Assembly: GCA_963766345.1 (NCBI GenBank)
Contig: CAVXZL010000010.1
Span: 1-64,000, forward strand
Source of the DNA: DASVFB01 sp963766345
GTDB taxonomy: Bacteria > Actinomycetota > Thermoleophilia > Gaiellales > Gaiellaceae
DNA: 64,000 nucleotides
Reading direction: 5' to 3'
Shown: piece after piece, positions 48,269 through 56,898 of the stretch
Numbering within the stretch: position 1 is the stretch's first letter
Layout of the letters: each line of letters starts with the position of its first letter
Translations under genes and position numbers: made by a program
Notes under the pieces: generated by a model
The model's database searches: none
What the model was told of the DNA's origin: nothing
The model's input: only the letters and a program-made list of their open reading frames with translations

Positions 48269-49074
48269 TGCACCAGCTCGCGGGCAGGGTCGCGGTGGTC
48301 ACCGGGGCGGCGAGCGGAATCGGCTACGGGCTCTGCGAGCGGTTCGCCGCCGAGGGCATGCAGGTCGTGATGGCGGACGTCGACCCCGACCGGCTCGAGT
48401 CGGCCGCGGCGCGGGTCGACGGCGAGGTGCTCGCCGTTCCGACGGACGTCACGCGGTGGAAGGACGTCGACCGGCTCGCCGCGGGCGCGTACGAGCGCTT
48501 CGGCGCCGTGCACCTTCTCTGCAACAACGCCGGCGTCCAACGGGACGGGCTGGCATGGGAGTTCCCGCTCGAGGAGTGGGAGTGGATCGTCGGCGTCAAC
48601 CTCTGGGGCACGGTCTACGGCATCAAGGCATTCGTGCCGCGGATGATCGAGTCGGCCGAGGAGGGTCACATCGTCAATACCGCATCGCTCGGCGGGCTGA
48701 TCGCCTTTCCGCGCATCTCGATGTACAGCGCCGCGAAGGCGGGCGTCGTCGGGCTGTCGGAGAGCCTCCGCCACGACCTTCGGAACGAGGGCCTCCCGAT
48801 CGGGATCTCGGTCCTCTGTCCGGGGCCGGTGATGAGCAACCTGCGCGAGCACAGCCGGGAGCTGCGGCCGAGCGCGCCCGACGGCGGCGGCGAGATCAGC
48901 CTCGTGACCGACGTCGAGCGCGCGCCGGCCGCGGGCGTCGCGGAGCGCGTGGTCGACGCGGTCCGCGCGGGTCGGTTCTGGATCCTCACGCACCCCGAGT
49001 ACAACGAGCAGATCGAGCGCCGCTGCCGTGGGATCGTCGAGACGGACGAGGTGGTCGAGGCGTCGCTTCTCTAA
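48268..49074 (+). CDS. Short-chain dehydrogenase/reductase
   Basis: 268 residues from the GTG that overlaps the crotonase stop. LAGRVAVVTGAASGIGYGLC, the NAG motif LCNNAGVQRDG, NTASLGGLIAFP, MYSAAKAGVVGLSESLRHDL (Tyr/Lys). It has a longer C-terminal part (VDAVRAGRFWILTHPEYNEQ, IERRCRGIVETDEV) typical of a subgroup that acts on bulky alcohols. Crotonase plus SDR mirror the pair at 12567-14037, so the SDR may oxidise the hydroxyl product of the crotonase. Confidence 0.87.
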   Translation: MHQLAGRVAVVTGAASGIGYGLCERFAAEGMQVVMADVDPDRLESAAARVDGEVLAVPTDVTRWKDVDRLAAGAYERFGAVHLLCNNAGVQRDGLAWEFPLEEWEWIVGVNLWGTVYGIKAFVPRMIESAEEGHIVNTASLGGLIAFPRISMYSAAKAGVVGLSESLRHDLRNEGLPIGISVLCPGPVMSNLREHSRELRPSAPDGGGEISLVTDVERAPAAGVAERVVDAVRAGRFWILTHPEYNEQIERRCRGIVETDEVVEASLL

Positions 49075-49080
49075 GAACTC

Positions 49081-49097
49081 GCGAGAGCGCGTCTCGC
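49081..49097. terminator. Hairpin between convergent operons
   Basis: GCGAGA-GCGCG-TCTCGC, a 6-bp perfect stem 6 bp after the SDR stop and 3 bp before the stop of the convergent TIM-barrel gene. It could end transcription from both sides. Confidence 0.45.
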
Positions 49098-49099
49098 CG

Positions 49100-49927
49100 T
49101 TACGCCGGACGAAGCGAGCGCATCAACTCTCGCGCTCCCTCGACCGGCGGCCGGCGCCTGAGCTCCTCAGACAGGACCTCGACGCCGACCGGTCCCCGGT
49201 AGCCCGTCGCGTCGACCGCTGCGGCGAATTCCGCGAGGGGGAAGGCGCCGCTGCCGGGAACGAGTCGACCGAACCGGCCCTCGAGCACTGCGTCGTCGAG
49301 CGGCGTGGCGGCGCCGTCGTTCAGGTGGACGAGGCCGATCTGCTCGCCGTCGAGCGAACGCAGTCGCGACAGCGGCTCGCCGCCGCGAAAGACGTGCCAG
49401 GTGTCCACGAGCAGCCGGCAGCGGTCCCAGCCGACGGCCTCGCACAAACCGGCCGCGTCCTCGAGCGAGCGCAACGGCCCGTACGTGACGAACTCGAGCA
49501 CGAGCGTGGCACCGGCGTCGGCGAGGATCGCCGCGGCCGCACTCAGCTCCCGGGTCGCGGCCTCGAACGACGTCGGCGCGTAGTGCGCCGCGAGGCAGAT
49601 GTCGGCGCCGGTCGCAGACGCCAGTCGCGCGAGCAGCTCGGCCGCGTCGAGCACGCCGGGTGTCCCGAGCGGGAGGACGCCGACGTCGGTGCAGCTGAGG
49701 CCACGCGCGCGCAGTTCCTCGCCCAGCCGCTCGACACTGCCGCCGGCGTCGAGGTGCCGCGCGACGGTGTGACGATCCAGGCCGACCGCCCGGAACCCGG
49801 CGGCGGCCGCCCCGTCGAGGATCGCCTCCAGCGGCCATTCCGGCGCCGGCTCACGGTCGCTCGCGAAGCGAAGCCAGTTCACGGTCGGCAGCGAGTACCG
49901 CGCCGGGTCGAACAGAGGGGCGCTCAG
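49100..49927 (-). CDS. Xylose-isomerase-like TIM-barrel protein (sugar phosphate isomerase/epimerase family), CTG start
   Basis: 275 residues. The barrel shows YSLPTVNWLRFASDR at the start, GFRAVGLDRHTVARHLDAG, LVLEFVTYGPLRSLEDA (Glu), LLVDTWHVFRGGEPLSRL (Asp/His), IGLVHLNDGAATPLD (His/Asn) and VGVEVLSEELR (Glu), i.e. a complete metal-binding set. No ATG, GTG or TTG suits the N-terminus; a CTG overlaps the stop of the preceding hydrolase gene as CTGA and gives the expected LSAPLFDPARYSLPTVN. Operon with the metallo-hydrolase. The substrate could be a hydroxy acid or cyclitol. Confidence 0.83.
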   Translation of the reverse strand: MSAPLFDPARYSLPTVNWLRFASDREPAPEWPLEAILDGAAAAGFRAVGLDRHTVARHLDAGGSVERLGEELRARGLSCTDVGVLPLGTPGVLDAAELLARLASATGADICLAAHYAPTSFEAATRELSAAAAILADAGATLVLEFVTYGPLRSLEDAAGLCEAVGWDRCRLLVDTWHVFRGGEPLSRLRSLDGEQIGLVHLNDGAATPLDDAVLEGRFGRLVPGSGAFPLAEFAAAVDATGYRGPVGVEVLSEELRRRPPVEGARELMRSLRPA

Positions 49928-50907
49928 CGCGTTGCCGTCACGACGCGCGCGCGGAAGCGGTGGCAGCCGCTGTCGTCGACGTGCTCGAGGACGGTGCCTC
50001 GGTTCACGAGGATGTCGAGGTGCCCGACCACTTCCCAGATCGCGAGCACCGTCTGCGTCCGCGCCACCTCCTCCGACCACAGCCGCTGCGCGATCTCGAA
50101 CGCGGTCGTGCTGCCGTCGCGGACGATCTCGGCGATGCGGTCGAGCCGGTCGTTGTGGAACGCGATGCGCTCCTCGATCAGCGCGCGATGATCGTCGATC
50201 GTCGGCCCGTGGCCCGTGTAGCAGCGCCGCAGGTCCATCGCCGCCGTCGCGCGGACGTTGCTCAGGTACTCGATCAGCGCGCGGCGGCGCTCGTCGCCGG
50301 GCAGCTCGGTCGGCCCGAGCTCGGCGCCGGTGCTGATGTTCGCGAGCAGGTGGTCGCCGACGAACGCCTCCTGCGCCAGGTCGTCGACGAACAGCGTGTC
50401 GGTCGTGCTGTGTCCGGGTCGGAAGACGACGCGGAGCGTGCGATCGCCGGCCTCGATCGTCTCGCCGTCGAGGAGGACGCGGTCGGTCTCGAACTCCGTT
50501 CCTTCACGGGCGATGTACTCGTAGAACGGCTCCGTCGCGGCGATCAGCTCGCCCGGCACGCCCTGCGTCGCCATCAGCTCGAGCGTGAACCGCCGCTCCT
50601 CGGCCGTGCGCCGGTGGTACTCGAGCCCCCACCGGGCCGTACCCCGGTGCGCCGCGACCTCCGCACCCGACAGTTCCTTGATCCGCGCCGCGAGGCCCGA
50701 GTGGTCGAGGTGATGGTGCGTGATCAGGACGAGCTCGATGTCGCGAACCGAAAGCCTGTGCTCGGCGAGCTGCTCCTCGAGCGTCGCGAACGCGCTGTCG
50801 TTCGACGGCCCGGTGTCGACGAGCGTCACCGGGTCGCCCCGGAGCAGCCAGAGGTTCACGGATCCGATCCACGGGATAGGAACGGAGATGGCGGCGACAT
50901 CGGACAT
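49924..50907 (-). CDS. Metallo-beta-lactamase-fold hydrolase (paralogue of 14034-14969)
   Basis: 327 residues. Metal motif LITHHHLDHSG (His64, His66, Asp68, His69), RPGHSTTDTL, GDHLLANIS and CYTGHGPT. The same helical C-terminal region as the copy at 14034 is present (TAFEIAQRLW, WEVVGHLDILVNRGTVLEHV). Start ATG 50907, in the intergenic region shared with the divergent ligase, where a CTGAAC-type palindrome lies. In both copies the neighbours are a crotonase, an SDR and an acyl-CoA ligase, so thioester or lactone hydrolysis in the same pathway type is likely. Confidence 0.87.
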   Translation of the reverse strand: MSDVAAISVPIPWIGSVNLWLLRGDPVTLVDTGPSNDSAFATLEEQLAEHRLSVRDIELVLITHHHLDHSGLAARIKELSGAEVAAHRGTARWGLEYHRRTAEERRFTLELMATQGVPGELIAATEPFYEYIAREGTEFETDRVLLDGETIEAGDRTLRVVFRPGHSTTDTLFVDDLAQEAFVGDHLLANISTGAELGPTELPGDERRRALIEYLSNVRATAAMDLRRCYTGHGPTIDDHRALIEERIAFHNDRLDRIAEIVRDGSTTAFEIAQRLWSEEVARTQTVLAIWEVVGHLDILVNRGTVLEHVDDSGCHRFRARVVTATR

Positions 50908-50936
50908 GGCAAGCGATTATGCTGCCACGGAGCAAG

Positions 50937-50951
50937 CAGAAACGAGTTCAG
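50937..50951. promoter_or_regulatory. CTGAAC-N3-GTTCAG-type palindrome, site 4
   Basis: CAGAAA-CGA-GTTCAG matches 10 of 12 arm positions. It ends 10 bp before the ligase GTG; a likely -10 box TATGCT lies at 50918-50923. Binding here would block the ligase transcript. Confidence 0.5.
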
Positions 50952-50961
50952 TTCGAGAAGC

Positions 50962-52617
50962 GTGGCGCGTACCGAGACCCTCACCGGCGAGCTCAAGTTC
51001 CCGACACGCGACGAGTGCGTCGTTCCCGATCTGCTCGTCAGCCGGGCCGAAGCGACGCCCGACAAGAGCTTTCTCCTCTTCGAGGACGAGCAATGGTCCT
51101 ATGCAGACTCGGTGCGCGAGGCCTGGCGGGCCGGCAACGCGCTGCAGAAATGCGGTGTCGACTCCGGCGACTACGTCTCTGTCTGGATGCCGACCGGCTC
51201 CGACGTGCTGCGGTGCTGGTTCGGCGCGAACGCCATCGGCGCGACGTACTCGCCGCTGACGCTCGCGGCGAAGGGCTCGTACCTCGAGCACACGCTCAAC
51301 CTGGCCGAGTCCAAGGTGCTCGTCGCGCACACCCAGCTGCTCGAGCGCCTCGTCGGCCGCGAGTTGCCGCAACTCGAGCTCGTGCTCACCGTCGGCAGCG
51401 AGGAGACGGACGTGAAGCTCCCCTGGCGGACGGTGCCGCTCGACGAGATCCTCGCTGACGCCTCGGACGAGCGCCCGACGCCGACGCAGGCGGCCGAGCC
51501 GTGGGACGACCTGAGCCTGATCTACACCTCCGGCACGACGGGGCCGTCGAAGGGCGTCCGCGCCGCGCACGCAGCGTTCTGGAACTACGCGCGCTGCTTC
51601 GTGCTCCCGTACGTGGGCGAGGACGACCGCTACCTCAACTCGCTGCCGATGTTCTACACGGCCGGTACGGGCATCACGTACTCGATGTTGCTCGCGGGCG
51701 GCTCGGTCGCGCTCAACAAGGGCTTCAACCCGCGCACGTTCTGGGACGACGTGCGGCGCTTCGAGGCGACGATCACGATCGCCATCCACGGCATGGTCAC
51801 GTTCCTGCTCGACCAGCCGCCCTCGGACGGCGACCGCGACCACACCCTGAAGACGGTCTACATGGGGCCGCTCGGCCGCCACGAGGAGTTCGCCGAGCGC
51901 TTCGGCGTCGACATCTACACGGCGTTCGGAATGGCCGAGGTGCCGGTGCCGATCACGTCGCGTCTCAACCCGACCGACATCAAGTCGGGCTACTGCGGCG
52001 AGGCCGCGGATCCGGTGGCCTACGAGCTCCGGCTCGTCGACGAGCACGACGTGCCCGTGGAGGTCGGCACGCCGGGCGAGCTCGTCGCGCGCCACAGCCT
52101 GCCGTGGATGATCAACTCGGGCTACAAGAACATGCCCGAGGCGACGGCGAACGCCTGGCGCAACGGCTGGTTCCACACGGGCGACGAGATGGTGCAGGAC
52201 GAGGCCGGCAGCTTCTACTTCCTCGACCGGAAGAAGGACGTGATCCGTCGGCGCGGCGTCAACATCTCGTCCTTCGAGGTCGAGGCGGAGATCAAGACCC
52301 ATCCGCTCGTCAACGACGCCGCGGTCATCGCCGTCAAGAACCCGGACCTGGAGGAGGCGGCGGGCGACGAGGAGGTGATGGCCGTCATCGTGCTCGAGCC
52401 CGGCGCCGAGCTCGACCCGGCCGAGCTCGTCGACTACCTCGCGGGCCAGATGCCGCGGCACTGGGTGCCGCGTTTCATCGAGTACGTGCCGGAGCTGCCC
52501 CGCACCCCGACGCACAAGGTCATGAAGGTGGAGCTTCGCGAGCGCGGCGCCCTGACGCCGGAAGTGTGGGATCGCGAGAAGGCCGGCATCAAGTTCAAGC
52601 GCGAATCGTTGTCCTGA
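50962..52617 (+). CDS. Acyl-CoA synthetase (AMP-forming)
   Basis: 551 residues from the GTG at 50962. YTSGTTGPSKGVRAAHAAFW (P-loop), FGMAEVPVPITS (A5), FHTGDEMVQDEAG (A7), RRRGVNISSFEVEAEIK (A8), and at A10 LPRTPTHKVMKVELR the catalytic Lys is present. It is closely similar to the ligase at 60428 (GTGITYSMLLAGGSVA, GYKNMPEAT) and less so to 53517 and 25349. Divergent from the metallo-hydrolase operon; controlled probably through the palindrome just before its start. Confidence 0.9.
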   Translation: MARTETLTGELKFPTRDECVVPDLLVSRAEATPDKSFLLFEDEQWSYADSVREAWRAGNALQKCGVDSGDYVSVWMPTGSDVLRCWFGANAIGATYSPLTLAAKGSYLEHTLNLAESKVLVAHTQLLERLVGRELPQLELVLTVGSEETDVKLPWRTVPLDEILADASDERPTPTQAAEPWDDLSLIYTSGTTGPSKGVRAAHAAFWNYARCFVLPYVGEDDRYLNSLPMFYTAGTGITYSMLLAGGSVALNKGFNPRTFWDDVRRFEATITIAIHGMVTFLLDQPPSDGDRDHTLKTVYMGPLGRHEEFAERFGVDIYTAFGMAEVPVPITSRLNPTDIKSGYCGEAADPVAYELRLVDEHDVPVEVGTPGELVARHSLPWMINSGYKNMPEATANAWRNGWFHTGDEMVQDEAGSFYFLDRKKDVIRRRGVNISSFEVEAEIKTHPLVNDAAVIAVKNPDLEEAAGDEEVMAVIVLEPGAELDPAELVDYLAGQMPRHWVPRFIEYVPELPRTPTHKVMKVELRERGALTPEVWDREKAGIKFKRESLS

Positions 52618-52619
52618 CG

Positions 52620-52928
52620 CTATCCGGCTGACTTCTCCCAGCTCACCGGAATCTCGTATGTGTCGATGCGGACCCGCCGGCCGCCGGCTTCCGGTGCCGG
52701 CTCGGGCAGGTCGTCGAGCATCTTGTTTCCTCGGCGCAGCTTGTCACGGTCCTCGAACAGGGTGATGCCGAGAATGTGCGCCCGCTCGCGGTCGACGAAC
52801 ATCCAGAAGGACTCCGCCTCCGCCAGCGACTCCGGCGCAGTTTCGGTGAACCGGTCTCGGATCGTGGCGATAACCTCGTCGACCCGGGTCGGGTCGCCGC
52901 CTGCGAAGGTTACGACGCGAGCGAACAT
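52620..52928 (-). CDS. Small dimeric alpha/beta-barrel (antibiotic-monooxygenase-like) protein
   Basis: 102 residues: MFARVVTFAGGDPTRVDEVI, ATIRDRFTETAPESLAEAES, FWMFVDRERAHILGITLFED and RRVRIDTYEIPVSW. The ferredoxin-like fold of ABM/EthD-type proteins is clear; they are heme-free monooxygenases, isomerases or have no known role. The start ATG has GGAGGA upstream. Convergent with the ligase, with stops 2 bp apart. Confidence 0.65.
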   Translation of the reverse strand: MFARVVTFAGGDPTRVDEVIATIRDRFTETAPESLAEAESFWMFVDRERAHILGITLFEDRDKLRRGNKMLDDLPEPAPEAGGRRVRIDTYEIPVSWEKSAG

Positions 52929-52957
52929 GTGCTTCCTCCAGAGAGTCGCCGGACGAG

Positions 52958-53047
52958 TTGGCCGAGCTTAGCGCCGTCCGGCAGGTGATCGCGTCGTACG
53001 CCCTCGCGATGGATGCCACGCAACCGGTGGGGCGGGCGCCGTGGTGA
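52958..53047 (+). pseudogene. Possible N-terminal scrap of an NTF2/SnoaL-like protein
   Basis: A TTG opens LAELSAVRQVIASYALAMDA then TQPVGRAPW and a stop. The pattern (helix with a conserved Tyr-Ala-x-x-Met/Leu-Asp) resembles the first helix of SnoaL-like proteins. Only 29 codons; a remnant or a chance ORF. The next gene starts inside it. Confidence 0.3.
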
Positions 53048-53514
53048 AGGTCAGCCGCAAGCAGCTCCGTCTGACTGACGAGGAGCTCGAGCGGTTCCTC
53101 ACCGAGAGTACGTACGGCCGCCTCGCGACGGCCAATCACGAAGGCGAGCCCCACCTCACGCCGCTCGGCTACGTCTACCACGACGGCGCGATCTGGTTCC
53201 ACGCCCTCAGAGGCGGGCGCCGCGACCGCGACTTGGCCGAGAACCCGAAGGTCGCGTTCCTCGTCGACGACGGCCTCGGGCCCGACGACACGTACAGCGA
53301 ACGCCGCGGCGCCATCCTGTACGGCACGTGCGTCGTCGCCGACGACGACCCGCGGCTCGACGACGTCCGTCATGCCTTCATGCGCGCGATGGGCGCGGCG
53401 ACCGTGGCGGAGATCCAGCGCCGTACGCATTCGTGGTACCGCATCGACGTCGCACGCACGTCGTCGTGGGATTTCCGGAAGATCCCCGCCGGCGCGGACC
53501 GCAAGGCCGGGTAG
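53041..53514 (+). CDS. Pyridoxamine-5'-phosphate-oxidase-fold flavoprotein (F420/FMN type)
   Basis: 157 residues with a split-barrel fold: LTDEELERFLTESTYGRLAT, ANHEGEPHLTPLGYVYHDGA, IWFHALRGGRRDRDLAENPK, VAFLVDDG, GTCVVADDDPRLDDVRHAFM. Small proteins of this family bind FMN, heme or F420 and reduce diverse substrates. Start GTG 53041 (or 53044). It precedes a CoA ligase by 2 bp and may be cotranscribed with it. Confidence 0.82.
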   Translation: MVKVSRKQLRLTDEELERFLTESTYGRLATANHEGEPHLTPLGYVYHDGAIWFHALRGGRRDRDLAENPKVAFLVDDGLGPDDTYSERRGAILYGTCVVADDDPRLDDVRHAFMRAMGAATVAEIQRRTHSWYRIDVARTSSWDFRKIPAGADRKAG

Positions 53515-53516
53515 CG

Positions 53517-55121
53517 GTGTCGCCCTTCCCGACGCGATCCGAATGCGTCCTTCGCGATCTGCTGCGCGCGCACGCCGAGTCCGAGCCCGACCGCGTCTTT
53601 GCGGTCTTCGACGACGGTGCCGAGTGGACGTTTCGGGAGACGGCCGAGCGCAGCTGGCGCTGCGCCGGGGGCTACGCGCAGCTCGGGCTCGAGCAGCGCG
53701 ACCCGGTCGCGACCTGGCTGCCGAACGGTAAGGACGCGCTCGTCGCCTGGTTCGGCGCGGCCGCCGCGGGCCTCGCGTACGTGCCGCTGAACACGGCATA
53801 CCGCGGCGCGCTGCTGGAGCACACGCTGAACCAGCTCCGGACGCGGGTGCTCGTGGTGCACGCCGGGCTGCTCGACCGGCTCGCCGGGCTCGAGCTGCCG
53901 CACCTCGAGCGTCTCGTCGTCGTCGGCGATGTCGGTCACGTCCCCGACGGGCTCCCGTCGGCGCTGTCGTGGAGCGAGGTCAGCGCAGCAGGCGACGCTT
54001 CCCCGCCAGAGCTGCGCGAGCCGGTCGAGCCGTGGGACGAGCACATGCTGATGTTCACGGGCGGCACCACCGGCCGCTCCAAGGCGGTGCGGCGGCCGTA
54101 CGCGCTGTACCTGAAGATGGCCGAGGCCGCGTTCGACAACGTCGGCGTGGGCGAGGAGGACCGGTTCTTCGTCTGCGCGCCGATGTTCCACGGCGGCGCC
54201 GACGTGCCCATCTACGCGATGCTGCGCGCGGGCGGCTCGGTCGCGATCGTCCCCGGTTTCCGCACGCAGACGTTCTGGGAGGACGTTCGCCGCCTCGGCT
54301 GTACCGTCGCGTGGATCCACTCGGCGATGGCGCACTTCCTCTGGGACGCGCCGGCGCGGCCCGACGATCGCGACAACCCGCTGCGCCTCGCGATGCAGGC
54401 GCCCCTGCTGCCGACGTTCCGCGAGTTCGGGGAGCGCTTCGACACCCGCATCTACACCGTCTACGGCATGACGGAGCTCCCGTGTCCGTTCTCGATCATC
54501 GATCCGGTCGACCACCGGACGCTTGGCAAGCCGTGGACGGACGAGTACGAGCTCGACCTGTTCGACGAGCACGACCGCCCGGTCGAGGACGGCGTGCCGG
54601 GCGAGCTCGTCGCGCGGCACCGCGTCGCGTGGGCGATCACGCCCGGGTACGTCGGAGATCCGGAGGCGACGGCGCGGGCATGGCGCAACGGGTGGTTCCA
54701 CAGCGGCGACGTCTTCGTCCGCGACGCCGACGGCAACTATGCGATCGTCGGTCGCGTGAAGGACTCGATCCGGCGGCGCGGCGAGAACGTCTCCGCGGCC
54801 GAGGTCGAGCGTGAGCTCGTCGCGCATCCGGGCATCGCCGAGGCCGCCGTGATCGGAATCTCGGCGGCCGTGGAGCAGGACGTGATGGCGTTCGTCGTGC
54901 CCGCCGGCGACGAGCCGCCCGCGCCGGAGGCGGTGATCGCGTTCCTCGAGGACCGGCTCCCGTACTACGCGGTGCCGCGCTTCCTCGAGTACGTCGAGTC
55001 GCTGCCCCGAACCGTCGCGCTGCGACCCGACAAGATGTCGCTGCGCGAGCGGGGAGTGTCGGAGACGACGTGGGACCGCGAGGCCGCGGGGATCAGACTG
55101 CGCCGTGAACGTCTCTCGTAG
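53517..55121 (+). CDS. Acyl-CoA synthetase (AMP-forming), A10 lysine replaced
   Basis: 534 residues from the GTG at 53517. FTGGTTGRSKAVRRPYALYL (P-loop), YGMTELPCPFSII (A5), FHSGDVFVRDADGNY (A7), RRRGENVSAAEVERELV (A8). The A10 stretch is LPRTVALRPDKMSLR, in which the position of the catalytic Lys seems to be Arg, with a Lys three residues later. Similar to CaiC-type ligases. Part of an operon PPOX-ligase-PaaK-like; the next gene overlaps by 17 bp. Confidence 0.87.
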   Translation: MSPFPTRSECVLRDLLRAHAESEPDRVFAVFDDGAEWTFRETAERSWRCAGGYAQLGLEQRDPVATWLPNGKDALVAWFGAAAAGLAYVPLNTAYRGALLEHTLNQLRTRVLVVHAGLLDRLAGLELPHLERLVVVGDVGHVPDGLPSALSWSEVSAAGDASPPELREPVEPWDEHMLMFTGGTTGRSKAVRRPYALYLKMAEAAFDNVGVGEEDRFFVCAPMFHGGADVPIYAMLRAGGSVAIVPGFRTQTFWEDVRRLGCTVAWIHSAMAHFLWDAPARPDDRDNPLRLAMQAPLLPTFREFGERFDTRIYTVYGMTELPCPFSIIDPVDHRTLGKPWTDEYELDLFDEHDRPVEDGVPGELVARHRVAWAITPGYVGDPEATARAWRNGWFHSGDVFVRDADGNYAIVGRVKDSIRRRGENVSAAEVERELVAHPGIAEAAVIGISAAVEQDVMAFVVPAGDEPPAPEAVIAFLEDRLPYYAVPRFLEYVESLPRTVALRPDKMSLRERGVSETTWDREAAGIRLRRERLS

Positions 55122-56526
55122 CGAGATCCCGTACTACCACGCGTCCGTCGACTGGCCGGAGTTGATGCGCAAGCATCCGCCGCCGCCCGCGTACGAGCGG
55201 ACGGTCGGGCGGATGTCGGAGGAGGAGCTGCGCAGACACCAGGACGCGCTCTTCCTCTCGTGCGTCCGGACCGCGTGGTCGACGCCCTTCTTCTCGCGGC
55301 GCTGGCGCGAGGCGGGGCTCGAGCCGGGCGACGTCGGCGGCCTCGACGACCTGCACAACTTCCCGATCTACGACTCCGACGACCTGCGGGAAGCGATCGC
55401 GGAGCGGCCGCCGTTCGGCTCGCACCAACCGGTGACGCGCCAGGAGCTCGGCAAGCTCCCGTTCAAGCTCCAGACTTCCGGCGGCACGACGGGGCTGCCG
55501 CGCGTTGCGCTCTTCGACCCGATTGCGTGGGAGGTGCAGGCGATCCAGGGCGCACGGGGGATGTGGATGCAGGGCGCGCGGCCCGGCGACATCGCGCAGA
55601 TCCCGCTGACGGCCTCGCTCGCCGACGCGCCGTGGCTCGCATACAAGATGTGTCACGACTGGCTCGGGATCATGCCCGTCACCACCGGCTCCGGCGTCGT
55701 CACGTCGACGGAGCGGCAGCTCGAGCTGGCGCTCGCGTTCGGCACGAACATCTGGGTGACGACGGTCGAGTACGCCGGCCGGCTGATCGACGTCGCGCAC
55801 GAGACGGGCTTCGACCTCGCGCAACTCCGGACAAAGCTGATCCACGGCTATCTCGGCAACGACCCGTCCGGCGCGCGTCGCGCGCACGTGCAGGGCGCGT
55901 TCGGCGCGCCGATCTACGACGCGTACGGCAGTCACGAGATCGGCGAGATCGCGTGCGAGTGCGTCCATCAGGACCGCCTGCACGTCTACGAGGACACGGT
56001 CTTCCTCGAGGTGCTGGACGTCGAGAGCGGCGAGCCGGTCGGTTTCGGCGAGAAGGGGACGCTCGTCGCGACGTCGCTCCACCGTCACTACGCACCGATC
56101 ATCCGCTACGACATGCGCGACCTCCTCGAGCTGTACCCGCGGCGGGAGTGTGAGTGCGGGCTCGTGACGCAGAAGCTGTCGCATTTCATGGGCCGCGCCG
56201 ACGAGATGGTGAAGGTGCGCGCGCAGAACGTGTTCCCGCGCGCGGTCGAGGCGGTCGTGCTCGACGATCCGCGCTGCAGCGGCGAGTACCTCTGCGTCGC
56301 GACCGAAGAGGGCGAGGGGACGATCCGGACCACCGAGCTGACCGTCCGGATCGAGCGGCGCGCGGGCGACGTCGACCGCGACACGCTCCACGACGAGCTG
56401 CGCGTGACGCTGAAGCGGGTGCTCGGAGTCCGGGTCGGCGTCGAGATCGTCGAGCCCGGCGAGCTCGCGCCGCTCACCGGGCTCGGCGGCGAGGGCAAGG
56501 TGAAGCGTCTGCTCGACCTGCGGTAG
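55105..56526 (+). CDS. Phenylacetate-CoA-ligase-like (PaaK family) adenylate-forming enzyme
   Basis: 473 residues. PaaK-type features are LFLSCVRTAWSTPFFSRRWR, the P-loop LQTSGGTTGLPRVALFD, IYDAYGSHEIGEIACECVHQ (A5 region) and a C-terminal domain with GRADEMVKVRAQNVFPRAVE and TLKRVLGVRVGVEIV / GEGKVKRLLDLR. It lacks the wording of true phenylacetate enzymes, so the acid is unknown, probably aromatic. The GTG start lies inside the preceding ligase gene. Two different ligases in one operon suggests several acids or a transfer pair. Confidence 0.85.
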   Translation: MNVSRSEIPYYHASVDWPELMRKHPPPPAYERTVGRMSEEELRRHQDALFLSCVRTAWSTPFFSRRWREAGLEPGDVGGLDDLHNFPIYDSDDLREAIAERPPFGSHQPVTRQELGKLPFKLQTSGGTTGLPRVALFDPIAWEVQAIQGARGMWMQGARPGDIAQIPLTASLADAPWLAYKMCHDWLGIMPVTTGSGVVTSTERQLELALAFGTNIWVTTVEYAGRLIDVAHETGFDLAQLRTKLIHGYLGNDPSGARRAHVQGAFGAPIYDAYGSHEIGEIACECVHQDRLHVYEDTVFLEVLDVESGEPVGFGEKGTLVATSLHRHYAPIIRYDMRDLLELYPRRECECGLVTQKLSHFMGRADEMVKVRAQNVFPRAVEAVVLDDPRCSGEYLCVATEEGEGTIRTTELTVRIERRAGDVDRDTLHDELRVTLKRVLGVRVGVEIVEPGELAPLTGLGGEGKVKRLLDLR

Positions 56527-56536
56527 GGTCGGTTCG

Positions 56537-56851
56537 ATGGAACGCCTCGTCATCGTCGCGCCGCTCGCCGAGGGCGCTCACGAGCGTGCGGCCGAGCTGC
56601 TCGAGCACGGCCCGCCGTTCGACCCCGCGTCGACGAATATCGACCGGCACGCGGTGTACCTGACGGAGAACGAGGTCGTCTTCGCGTTCGACGGCTCCGA
56701 CGTCGAGTGGGAGGTGGACGAGCTCGCCGACGATTCGCTCCTGGATGTCGGTCCGGCGATGGAGCAGTGGCGCGAGCTGCTCAGCGGGCCGCCGAGGATC
56801 GCACGCGAGGCCTACTTCTGGAGCCGGGCGAAGGCTTCGCCCGCGGCCTAA
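56537..56851 (+). CDS. Conserved-looking small protein, ferredoxin-like fold suspected
   Basis: 104 residues: MERLVIVAPLAEGAHERAAE, LLEHGPPFDPASTNIDRHAV, YLTENEVVFAFDGSDVEWEV then helices (LLDVGPAMEQWRELLSGPPR). Beta-alpha-beta start and a beta pair in the middle suggest a small dimeric barrel. I do not recognise a named family. It ends the operon PPOX-ligase-PaaK and is convergent with the TetR gene. Confidence 0.6.
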   Translation: MERLVIVAPLAEGAHERAAELLEHGPPFDPASTNIDRHAVYLTENEVVFAFDGSDVEWEVDELADDSLLDVGPAMEQWRELLSGPPRIAREAYFWSRAKASPAA

Positions 56852-56898
56852 AGCGCATCAAGCGTGTGGAAGGCCACTGTTCCGCGCGCGAAGTGCCG

